A DNA stretch of 48,505 nucleotides from Candidatus Bathyarchaeota archaeon (GTDB lineage: Archaea; Thermoproteota; Bathyarchaeia; TCS64). The notes under the pieces are model-generated. The model did no database searches and was not told the DNA's origin. It was given only the letters and a program-made list of their open reading frames with translations. The position numbers and the translations under genes were made by a program. Shown here piece after piece: positions 42,543 to 48,505 of the stretch (positions are counted from its first letter, which is position 1; every line of letters begins with the position of its first letter). The stretch is from NCBI GenBank assembly GCA_026014815.1, contig JAOZHP010000085.1:1-48505 (forward strand), given 5' to 3'.

Positions 42543-44120
42543 ATGTCATTTGAGGTCAGGGACAAAGACTTACTGGGACGAATAGGAAGACTGCAGACAA
42601 AGAGCGGAGTCGTCGAGACACCGGCTTTCATGCCAGTCATCAACCCCGTTCTCCAGACACTCGCCCCAAAAAGGATGAAGAGGGAGTTCGGCTGCGACAT
42701 CGTCATAACCAACAGCTATATCATCAAGAACCACTTCGAGGATATCCCTGACCTCAAGGTTCACACTCTATTGGATTATGATGGCGTCGTCATGACGGAC
42801 AGTGGGGCCTACCAGATACTCGTCTACGGTGGAGTAGAGGTAACCCAGCCCGAGATAGTCAACTTCCAGAAACGCATCGAGTCCGATATCAGCGTCATCC
42901 TTGACATACCCACAGGATGGGATGTACCCAGAGAAACTGTGGAGTACACAGTGGAGGAGACATTGAGAAGAGCCGAGGCAGCCCTCCCGCTTATCGAAGA
43001 CTCACCGAGCCTATGGGTAGGGCCAGTGCAGGGCGGAAAACATCTTGACCTTGTCGCGGACTCAGCTAGAAGGATTAGCGTCATGCCTTTCGATGTCCAC
43101 GCCCTCGGTAGCCCAACAGAGGTCATGGAACGATACATGTACCCAGTACTAGTGGACATGACAATGACTGCTAAACTCAACGTACCTGTAGAGCGGCCTC
43201 TCCACCTCTTCGGAGCAGGACACCCGATGGTCTTCGCCATGAGCGTCGCCATGGGATGCGACCTATTTGACTCCGCCGCGTACATCCTCTACGCCAAAGA
43301 CGACAGGTACATGACCAACAGGGGAACCGTCCTACTCAAGAACCTCCAGTATCTTCCATGCAGCTGTCCCGTCTGTAGAAGCTCGATACCACAAGACATC
43401 AAGGACCTGCCCCGTGGAGAACGGGAGCTAAAGATCGCGGAGCATAACCTCCACGTCACCATGACGGAGATGGAGACAATCAAACAGGCGATCGTCGAAG
43501 GAGACCTATGGGACTTAGTGGAGGCAAGGGCGAAGGCTCACCCACAGATGACCGCGGCACTGAAACGTCTCTCAGAATACAGCAAACATATGGAGGAAGC
43601 CAGTCCAGGGTTCAAAGGACACGGAGCCTTCTACTATGACTATCACAGCCTCGCGAAGCCTCAGATCACAAGACATCATGAGCAGGTTAAGGTCAATTAT
43701 GGTAAACCCGATGGAAAGAACACGTTGATACTTTTCACCACGCCGCCAACCAGACCGTTCGGTACTTACCCAGGGTTCCTCACAGTCAAGGAGCAGATAG
43801 AAGACAAGCTCGATGATGCCCACATTTGTTTCATCGCTGCTCCCTACGGGGTCGTCCCTGAACTTCTAAGTGAGACTTATCCATTATCACAGTTCGAGAT
43901 GACCGAGCCCCTAGACCACGAGACAATAGAGTTCACGGTGGAGAAGATTCTGGACTATATTAATTCAACGAGCCACGAAAAAATATTGATGGTTGGAGGA
44001 GACTCACCGCTAGACATGAAGATAATGGAAGCAACTAGGCAAATAGAAGGTTTAAAAGCCCTTCAAAGTGAGAGTGTGTGGAGCGAAAAAACTGCAAATA
44101 AATTACGTTCTCTTCTCTAG
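42543..44120 (+). CDS. tgtA: Archaeosine tRNA-guanine transglycosylase, catalytic part
   Basis: Exchanges G15 of tRNA for preQ0 in archaeosine synthesis. The TIM-barrel has TPAFMPVINPVLQTLAP, MTDSGAYQILVYGGVEV (catalytic Asp), VILDIPTGWD, VGPVQGGKH and a zinc site CSCPVC with a His downstream in EHNLHVTM. From about residue 380 a second domain (FFYDYHSLAKPQITRH-type start, PYGVVPELLSETYPLSQFE) matches the C1/DUF5591 domain. The protein stops at 525 aa without the C2 and PUA domains that normally follow; a separate PUA protein at 39685-40155 supplies them. A 12-bp palindrome plus T-run follows the gene. Confidence 0.88.
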   Translation: MSFEVRDKDLLGRIGRLQTKSGVVETPAFMPVINPVLQTLAPKRMKREFGCDIVITNSYIIKNHFEDIPDLKVHTLLDYDGVVMTDSGAYQILVYGGVEVTQPEIVNFQKRIESDISVILDIPTGWDVPRETVEYTVEETLRRAEAALPLIEDSPSLWVGPVQGGKHLDLVADSARRISVMPFDVHALGSPTEVMERYMYPVLVDMTMTAKLNVPVERPLHLFGAGHPMVFAMSVAMGCDLFDSAAYILYAKDDRYMTNRGTVLLKNLQYLPCSCPVCRSSIPQDIKDLPRGERELKIAEHNLHVTMTEMETIKQAIVEGDLWDLVEARAKAHPQMTAALKRLSEYSKHMEEASPGFKGHGAFYYDYHSLAKPQITRHHEQVKVNYGKPDGKNTLILFTTPPTRPFGTYPGFLTVKEQIEDKLDDAHICFIAAPYGVVPELLSETYPLSQFEMTEPLDHETIEFTVEKILDYINSTSHEKILMVGGDSPLDMKIMEATRQIEGLKALQSESVWSEKTANKLRSLL

Positions 44121-44150
44121 TTTTCCGGGGATAGCGCAAGTAACGCATCT

Positions 44151-44166
44151 ACGATGCATCGTTTTT
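44151..44166 (+). terminator. Palindrome and T-run after tgtA
   Basis: ACGATGCATCGT (44151-44162) is a perfect 12-bp palindrome followed by T residues to 44166. It can form a 4-bp stem with a TGCA loop; overlapping GCATC-TAC-GATGC is an alternative. It lies 30 nt after the tgtA stop codon. Confidence 0.45.
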
Positions 44167-44208
44167 GTCTTAAGAAAGATAACCTTAAAGAATAAGCAGT
44201 CAAGAATA

Positions 44209-44304
44209 TTCCTGTCCCCCTAGAGGACACAGCGACGACTGGTCGTCAGGGAAAGGACTGAAACGGCTCACAATAAACGGAATAACTGATACGTGACCCG
44301 TTTC
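44209..44304 (+). promoter_or_regulatory. Structured leader of the CPSF2-like gene
   Basis: Several complementary segments lie between tgtA and ATG 44326. TGTCC (44213-44217) pairs with GGACA (44225-44229); GACGAC (44234-44239) with GTCGTC (44242-44247); TTCCTG (44209-44214) may close them with CAG-GAA-like sequence near 44248-44253; and GAAACGG (44260-44266) pairs with CCGTTTC (44298-44304). The order suggests a folded 5' UTR or small RNA. No known riboswitch is recognised. Confidence 0.35.
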
Positions 44305-44325
44305 GCTAGGTTAGGAATACAAGAA

Positions 44326-45585
44326 ATGGTAAAACTTAGTTTCAACGGTGGAACCCACAAAGTCGGTGGAAACGCCGTCGTAGTAAAATCAAAAAAAGCA
44401 AACCTTCTCCTAGAGTACGGAGTAAAACCTGGAACTCCACCGGAGTTCCCAGGTCATATAAGGGCAAAGGACCTTGATGGCATCGTCATCGGTCATGCTC
44501 ACCTGGACCACAGTGGAGGCGTGCCTCTATTCTATCTATCAGAGAAGAAACCCTACTTCGCCACAAGGACCACCAGTGAACTGGTGAAGATACTCATCAA
44601 GGATATGATCAAGCTCAACAGCTATTATCTGCCCTTCGAGTACCTTGAACTCGACAAGATGCAGGAGTGCAGGAACGACCTGAAGTATGGTCAGAAAGTC
44701 AAGCTCAAAGACATAGAGTTCCAGCTACTGGACGCAGGTCACATACCGGGAAGCGCCATGGTTGACTTGAAGGTCAACGGGAAAAAGATCCTTTATACAA
44801 GCGATTTCAACACCGTGCAGACAAGGATCTGTCAGGCAGCAAAAATACCGAAAAAGAAGTTTGACGCCGTGGTCGTCGAGTCAACTTACGCCATGCATGA
44901 GCACCCCGATAGGAAGAAACTTGAGAAAGAGTTCATCAAAGACGTTAAAAGCACCATCAACGACGGAGGAAAAGTGTTCATCCCCGCTTTCGCTGTGGGC
45001 AGAAGCCAAGAGATAGTGAACATCCTCAGAGCACAGGGATTCGAGGGTTATATCATTCTGGACGGCATGGCAAGAGCAGTAAACCAGGTCATGCTCGACA
45101 ACCCGAACGGCGTGAAGACACCGGGCAAGTATCGGGACGCTATGTCAAAAGTGCACATCATTCGTGGATGGAGAGATCGAAGGCAGGCAATCAAGAAAGC
45201 AGACGTAATCGTAGCGCCATCTGGTATGCTTCAGGGGGGCACGGCCATGTTCTACATGGAGAAACTCGCCCTAGGAGCAGAGAACAGCGTCTTCATTGTA
45301 AGCTTCCAAGTACCAGGTACCGGGGGAGCTAAACTCATGGAGACTGGGATGTTCCCCATTAAAGACAGGGACGAGAGGGTCAACGCCAAGGTCAAACACT
45401 TCGACTTTAGCAGTCACTCAGGCAGAACCCCACTCCAAAGCTTCCTCAAGGGGCTTAAGGGAAAACCCGATATCTACGTGATCCACGGCGAGGAAGAGAG
45501 TTGTGACTTCTTGGCTGAGTGGGTCAGTGACGAGTTGGACCTAAAGGGATTCGCACCCAACCAGGGTGACGAGTTCAAAATCTGA
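44326..45585 (+). CDS. Archaeal CPSF2-like beta-CASP ribonuclease
   Basis: A 419-aa beta-CASP nuclease of the CPSF/RNase J superfamily, lacking the N-terminal KH domains that mark aCPSF1. Metal motif GHAHLDHSGGVP with His57, His59, Asp61 and His62; then LDAGHIPGSAMVDL, LYTSDFN, VVVESTYA and the beta-CASP motifs with FIPAFAVGRSQE, SGMLQGGTA and a late HGEEE. Such enzymes process or degrade RNA, and aCPSF2 has exo- and endonuclease activity in some archaea. ATG 44326 fits the family start; an upstream in-frame GTG (44293) would add 11 residues. Confidence 0.85.
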   Translation: MVKLSFNGGTHKVGGNAVVVKSKKANLLLEYGVKPGTPPEFPGHIRAKDLDGIVIGHAHLDHSGGVPLFYLSEKKPYFATRTTSELVKILIKDMIKLNSYYLPFEYLELDKMQECRNDLKYGQKVKLKDIEFQLLDAGHIPGSAMVDLKVNGKKILYTSDFNTVQTRICQAAKIPKKKFDAVVVESTYAMHEHPDRKKLEKEFIKDVKSTINDGGKVFIPAFAVGRSQEIVNILRAQGFEGYIILDGMARAVNQVMLDNPNGVKTPGKYRDAMSKVHIIRGWRDRRQAIKKADVIVAPSGMLQGGTAMFYMEKLALGAENSVFIVSFQVPGTGGAKLMETGMFPIKDRDERVNAKVKHFDFSSHSGRTPLQSFLKGLKGKPDIYVIHGEEESCDFLAEWVSDELDLKGFAPNQGDEFKI

Positions 45586-45600
45586 TTTTTTCCTTTTTTA
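45586..45600 (+). terminator. T-rich terminator after the CPSF2-like gene
   Basis: TTTTTTCC followed by TTTTTTA directly after the stop codon is a typical archaeal intrinsic terminator tract without a stem. Confidence 0.5.
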
Positions 45601-45653
45601 CTTGTTCATAGTAGCCTAAATGAAAGATTTTGGGTTAGTTTTTTTAATTAATA

Positions 45654-45694
45654 GCCCCGGTTCGACATTGATTAGGGGGCGTTTCTAGCGAAAC
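45654..45694 (+). promoter_or_regulatory. Hairpins upstream of L38e
   Basis: GCCCC (45654-45658) pairs with GGGGC (45676-45680) and, immediately next, GTTTC (45681-45685) pairs with GAAAC (45690-45694) around a TAGC tetraloop. A TATA-like TTAATTAAT (about 45644-45652) lies just upstream, so at least the second hairpin would be in the leader of the L38e message. Ribosomal-protein autoregulation is conceivable but not shown. Confidence 0.35.
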
Positions 45695-45743
45695 CATTAA
45701 AACAGACGACCCTTTTTAGTGTGAATACGGAGAGAAATATAAA

Positions 45744-45938
45744 ATGCCCATCGAAGTATTTGACAAGGACGAGTTCGTGGAGCTATCAGAGAAGGCCACA
45801 GGGTGCATTGTCAAGAAGAACATCGATAACACAAAGCTAAAGCTCAGGACCAGCAGGTACCTGTACACAATTAAACTCGACCCAGCCGAGGCTGAGGAGT
45901 TAGTGGGACGGCTAAGCTGCCCTACTGAAGAAGTCTAA
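45744..45938 (+). CDS. rpl38e: Ribosomal protein eL38 (L38e)
   Basis: A 64-aa protein matching eukaryotic-type L38e: an N-terminal EVFDKDEFVELSEKATGCIV, then KLKLRTSRYLYTIKLDPAEA containing the diagnostic (K/R)-x-R-x-S/T-x-YLYT(I/L) segment and AEELVGRL. L38e belongs to the large subunit and occurs in only part of the archaea (TACK and relatives). ATG at 45744, with GGAGAG upstream. It is a single-gene unit with its own promoter region. Confidence 0.88.
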   Translation: MPIEVFDKDEFVELSEKATGCIVKKNIDNTKLKLRTSRYLYTIKLDPAEAEELVGRLSCPTEEV

Positions 45939-46039
45939 ACTTTTCGATACAACGGTTCTTTTGTGTTATCACATTATTCGTAATAAAATCTACGTTTTCG
46001 TGGTAATATATGAAAAAATGATGATATATTGATGAGAAT

Positions 46040-46291
46040 TTACTTCTTTTCAAGGTAGGCAATGTTGTTGACTACGGAGACTTCAATCTTGTCTTGAAGG
46101 TCTCTGGCGTCAATTCTCTTCTTCAGCTGAGTTCTCAGATAATTGGCGTCTTTCTCTGGGACTTCAACTTTTACGAGATCGTATTCACTTTCTAGGAAGC
46201 TATCGAGTATTGGGTCATACTTGCTGCCTTTTCTGTATTTTCTTGATGGCTTCCTTGTCACTGGTTTTAAATCGAATTTAACGTCACTCAT
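46040..46291 (-). CDS. Hypothetical protein, 83 aa
   Basis: Family not recognised. A basic N-terminus (LKPVTRKPSRKYRKGSKYDP) is followed by a compact helix-strand region (DLVKVEVPEKDANYLRTQLK, then DKIEVSVVNNIAYL). The mixed helix-strand arrangement and the basic N-terminus suggest a nucleic-acid or ribosome-associated protein, but this is weak. Minus-strand TATA-like CTATATAAATG lies about 40 nt upstream of the ATG. Confidence 0.55.
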   Translation of the reverse strand: MSDVKFDLKPVTRKPSRKYRKGSKYDPILDSFLESEYDLVKVEVPEKDANYLRTQLKKRIDARDLQDKIEVSVVNNIAYLEKK

Positions 46292-46460
46292 ATTGTACGC
46301 CTGATATTCTTTGTTGTTATTTCATTTATATAGTTTTTTGTAGTTTCATTTGATCATTTTATTAGTTACTCTCTTCATGTGAGAATAACATTATTAAAAG
46401 ATACTCACAGAAAATGTTTACACTTGTAATACAATATTCCATCTAAAAAAAGGAATTAGA

Positions 46461-47588
46461 TTATAGACATATTCGTTTTATTGTTTCTTTAAAAGTCTTT
46501 ACGCCGAGATCAAGTTGCTCCAGACTTATATACTCATCAGCAGTATGCGCTTGATCTATGCTACCGGGTCCACAGATCACTGTCGGTATTCCTGCACGCG
46601 TATAGTTTACAGCCTCAGTGTAGTATGGTGCGCCAACTGGCTCGGTTCCCAGTATATCTTTTAGAGTATTAACTATAAGACTATCCAACGGCACATCTAA
46701 TGGCATGTTTGTACTGTGCCTTACCAACTCCGCTTTGAAGTCTTCATCTTTTCCTTCTAGTTTCTCTATTATATCCATGAACCATTTTTTTGATACTTCA
46801 GGTGCCTCATGACCCGGGATCAACCTATAATTAATGGTCAGCTGAGCCAAGTCAGGTATGATATTGGTCTTGAAACCACCATTCATTATGGTGCACTCCA
46901 CGGTGGTTGGTCCTAGAAGAGGATGTTTTTCCTTGTTTAACTCGGCTTGGAGGGCCCTCAACTCCATCAGGAAGTCAGCTGCCTTCTGGACGGCGTTGAC
47001 ACCTAGCTCAGGGCGACTGCTGTGAGCTGATCTTCCCTTGATGTTCACAAATGCACCTCCGGAACCCTTGTGGACTGGTATAATCTCCATCATACTGGGC
47101 TCAGGGATCAAGCCACATATTGCGTCATTCTGGGTCACATAACCATCCTCAATGACCTTTGTAACATACCAGCCACCAGTGTCTTCACCCGCCGTGAAGA
47201 CTACGGTAAGTTGACGCTTGAAATCCGAGTCTACCAAGTCCTCCACTGCTTTGAGTATCGCCGCGTCTGGGCCTTTCATGTCACATGCTCCTCTACCATA
47301 GAGAGATCCGTTCTTCACTACGGGTTCATATGGCCCAGATACCTTCCATAAATCAAGTTCGCCTGGAGGAACCACGTCTATGTGCCCAGACAAGACTAGG
47401 CCGGGACCTTTCCCTTTACCTATCTTTCCGATGACATTTGCTCTCCCCTCATCCACTACCTGAAGCTCTGCTTCTACTCCTAGGTCGATAAGGTAGTCTC
47501 TTATCCATTCAGCGCATGGCTGTTCTCTGGTTGGTGGCCCTGACGTGTCGAACCGTATAAGCTCCTTTGCGATTTCAACGACGTTCAT
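46461..47588 (-). CDS. M20 deacylase of the ArgE/DapE family
   Basis: A 375-aa dizinc deacylase. Metal residues are in LSGHIDVVPP (His and Asp), GRGACDMKGPDA (bridging Asp), TAGEDTGG (catalytic Glu, with Asp where Glu is usual), LIPEPS (Glu) and the late DQAHTADEYI (His). The lid domain starts about residue 178 with GGAFVNIKGRSAHSSRPELG. Members remove acyl groups from amino acids, N-acetyl-ornithine and N-succinyl-diaminopimelate among them; the substrate cannot be distinguished. Normal length and an intact metal site contrast with the eroded M20 protein at 37126-38730. Confidence 0.85.
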   Translation of the reverse strand: MNVVEIAKELIRFDTSGPPTREQPCAEWIRDYLIDLGVEAELQVVDEGRANVIGKIGKGKGPGLVLSGHIDVVPPGELDLWKVSGPYEPVVKNGSLYGRGACDMKGPDAAILKAVEDLVDSDFKRQLTVVFTAGEDTGGWYVTKVIEDGYVTQNDAICGLIPEPSMMEIIPVHKGSGGAFVNIKGRSAHSSRPELGVNAVQKAADFLMELRALQAELNKEKHPLLGPTTVECTIMNGGFKTNIIPDLAQLTINYRLIPGHEAPEVSKKWFMDIIEKLEGKDEDFKAELVRHSTNMPLDVPLDSLIVNTLKDILGTEPVGAPYYTEAVNYTRAGIPTVICGPGSIDQAHTADEYISLEQLDLGVKTFKETIKRICL

Positions 47589-47673
47589 GATGAAACAGTA
47601 TCTATCAATAGGTAATAAAATGGTTATTCAGTCAAAACAAGCCGTGAAAATAATCTTGAACGGATAATCGCAC

Positions 47674-48384
47674 CTATATCTGCTTCAACCGGTCTTGCAT
47701 TAGGGCTTCTCTCACCTGGATAAACCGATCACTGTAGATGAACCCTGCGTATAGGAACACGGTTCCCAGTAGCTCGAACTCGAAGAACAGATTGGGGTCT
47801 CCAAGCAATCCCATGAGTGTGCCTCCCATCCCCGGTAGCAAGCCTCCCAGAATAATCAGTAAGTTGTATGTGCGTCGTCTGTCTTTGAGGAAACTGTATG
47901 CAGCTCCGAGAATTAAGACAAGTCCTCCAACAATGTTGATAGCTATGGCGTATCTTCGCACGCTCATTGGGTACGCGTGTATGGCTTGATGGAATGCCTC
48001 CCCAAGTGGTCCATCGAAGGCCTCAACAAGGGTAATCTGATTGATGGGCTCAATGAATCCTGTTACGATGAGGGCCAAGGATAAAACACCCATTATTGCT
48101 GTGAATATGTCCGCTTTCTTCTTGTCAACAAGGAGATACATTACACCTGCGCCGAGAAGCCCTACGAGGGGCGCGGATAGAACGTAATAAACTTTGAAGG
48201 CGATAACACTGGGACCCCAGATATCCCCGTTCATAAGAAACTCCATGAACGCTGCTATCGCGTAGAATGCCATGGCGAAGGTCCATAACAGTTGGTGAAT
48301 TTTTCCTCTCCTCCTATACTGTTGGTAGAGTGCGGCTGTGAAGGCAGCCGCGACGATTGTTGTGAGGAGAGGGAAGATGTTCAC
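47674..48384 (-). CDS. Seven-helix integral membrane protein, unknown function
   Basis: A 236-aa protein with seven hydrophobic helices (about residues 2-20, 33-53, 62-86, 91-112, 146-168, 172-195 and 203-220) and short charged loops, ending in a basic cytoplasmic tail. It resembles the 7TM sensory region found alone or in front of signalling domains, but no soluble domain is attached. A GTG start at 48384 is preceded by GGAGTAGG. Its promoter is flanked by a 14-bp direct repeat, so it is likely a regulated gene. Confidence 0.7.
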   Translation of the reverse strand: MNIFPLLTTIVAAAFTAALYQQYRRRGKIHQLLWTFAMAFYAIAAFMEFLMNGDIWGPSVIAFKVYYVLSAPLVGLLGAGVMYLLVDKKKADIFTAIMGVLSLALIVTGFIEPINQITLVEAFDGPLGEAFHQAIHAYPMSVRRYAIAINIVGGLVLILGAAYSFLKDRRRTYNLLIILGGLLPGMGGTLMGLLGDPNLFFEFELLGTVFLYAGFIYSDRFIQVREALMQDRLKQI

Positions 48385-48401
48385 TATTACCTACTCCATA
48401 G

Positions 48402-48446
48402 ATTCCACGGAAAAACTATATATATTTTGCGAATTCCACGGAAAAA
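48402..48446 (-). promoter_or_regulatory. Promoter with a 14-bp direct repeat on both sides of the TATA element
   Basis: ATTCCACGGAAAAA occurs at 48402-48415 and again at 48433-48446, exactly 31 bp apart, about three helical turns. Between them lies ACTATATATATTTT, a minus-strand TATA element that would start transcription near 48397 for the membrane-protein gene at 48384. One copy lies upstream of the TATA box and one between it and the start, as expected for an operator pair. The binding protein is unknown. Confidence 0.6.
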
Positions 48447-48505
48447 TTTGTGATGATTTGCTAGTTTCGCAAGTTATATTTAGAGTCTGCTTTTATCAGA
48501 TAAGT
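48447..48505. other. Window end, AT-rich upstream region
   Basis: Fifty-nine bases upstream of the operator-like repeat with no coding frame. Nothing further can be recognised before the window ends. Confidence 0.4.

Noticed and set aside
1-48505. CRISPR arrays, tRNA or rRNA genes, insertion sequences, prophage genes
   Set aside because: No regularly spaced repeats, no cloverleaf or rRNA signatures, no transposase or integrase motifs were seen by reading; a tRNA scan would be the decisive check.

Overview
This window is chromosomal DNA from an archaeon, probably of the TACK or Asgard branch (Bathyarchaeia-, Thor- or Loki-like). Archaeal hallmarks are GatD/GatE, aIF2-beta, archaeal MBF1, alpha-NAC, a SmAP3-like Lsm protein, an archaeosine tRNA-guanine transglycosylase, a CPSF-like nuclease, HerA/NurA and Elp3. 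The small eukaryote-type ribosomal proteins S30e and L38e argue against most Euryarchaeota. Tetrahydrofolate C1 enzymes (Fhs, FolD) together with the methanopterin enzyme Mtd fit Bathyarchaeia or Asgard archaea. No species can be named from this alone. I found no tRNA, rRNA, CRISPR array, insertion sequence or integrase. Genes are dense and short transcription units alternate between strands.

Layout. 1-12.5 kb: a partial CapA-like phosphoesterase, an amidohydrolase, CTP synthase, a DUF1846 protein, phosphoglycerate mutase, adenylate kinase, an adenosine-specific kinase, a lysine-methyltransferase-like protein, aspartate carbamoyltransferase and a Nudix hydrolase; this is largely nucleotide and central metabolism. 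12.5-17.8 kb: the nurA-herA DNA-end-processing operon, divergent from five consecutive very small winged-helix proteins, which converge on two paralogous winged-helix proteins. This is the most accessory-looking part of the window. 17.8-23 kb: gatD-gatE (Gln-tRNA synthesis), a small ferredoxin-like-fold protein and Elp3 (tRNA wobble uridine modification). 23-30 kb: a creatinase-like M24 protein, an AbgB-type M20 hydrolase and several small or poorly known genes, one with a frameshift, plus a phosphoribosyltransferase and a DUF6282 protein. 30-34.5 kb: a zinc-ribbon membrane protein, aIF2-beta with DUF424, S-adenosylhomocysteinase, a beta-CASP nuclease and NAC. 34.5-39.7 kb: folD, fhs, a second AbgB-like M20 protein with an eroded metal site, and divergent mtd. 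39.7-46 kb: RNA and translation genes (a PUA protein, MBF1, an AK6-like kinase, a zinc ribbon, Lsm, S30e, TgtA, CPSF2-like nuclease, L38e). 46-48.5 kb: a small conserved-looking protein, an ArgE/DapE-type deacylase and a seven-helix membrane protein behind a repeat-flanked promoter.

Main points for a second look: S30e and the AK6-like kinase have no ATG, GTG or TTG start upstream of their essential N-terminal sequence and appear to start at ATA; the winged-helix array beside nurA-herA shows an alternating A-B-A-B pattern; two metallohydrolase homologues have lost metal ligands; archaeosine transglycosylase appears split into a catalytic part and a separate C2-PUA protein; five convergent gene pairs interlock their stop codons in exactly 4 nt; and several intergenic regions carry strong hairpins or operator-like repeats.
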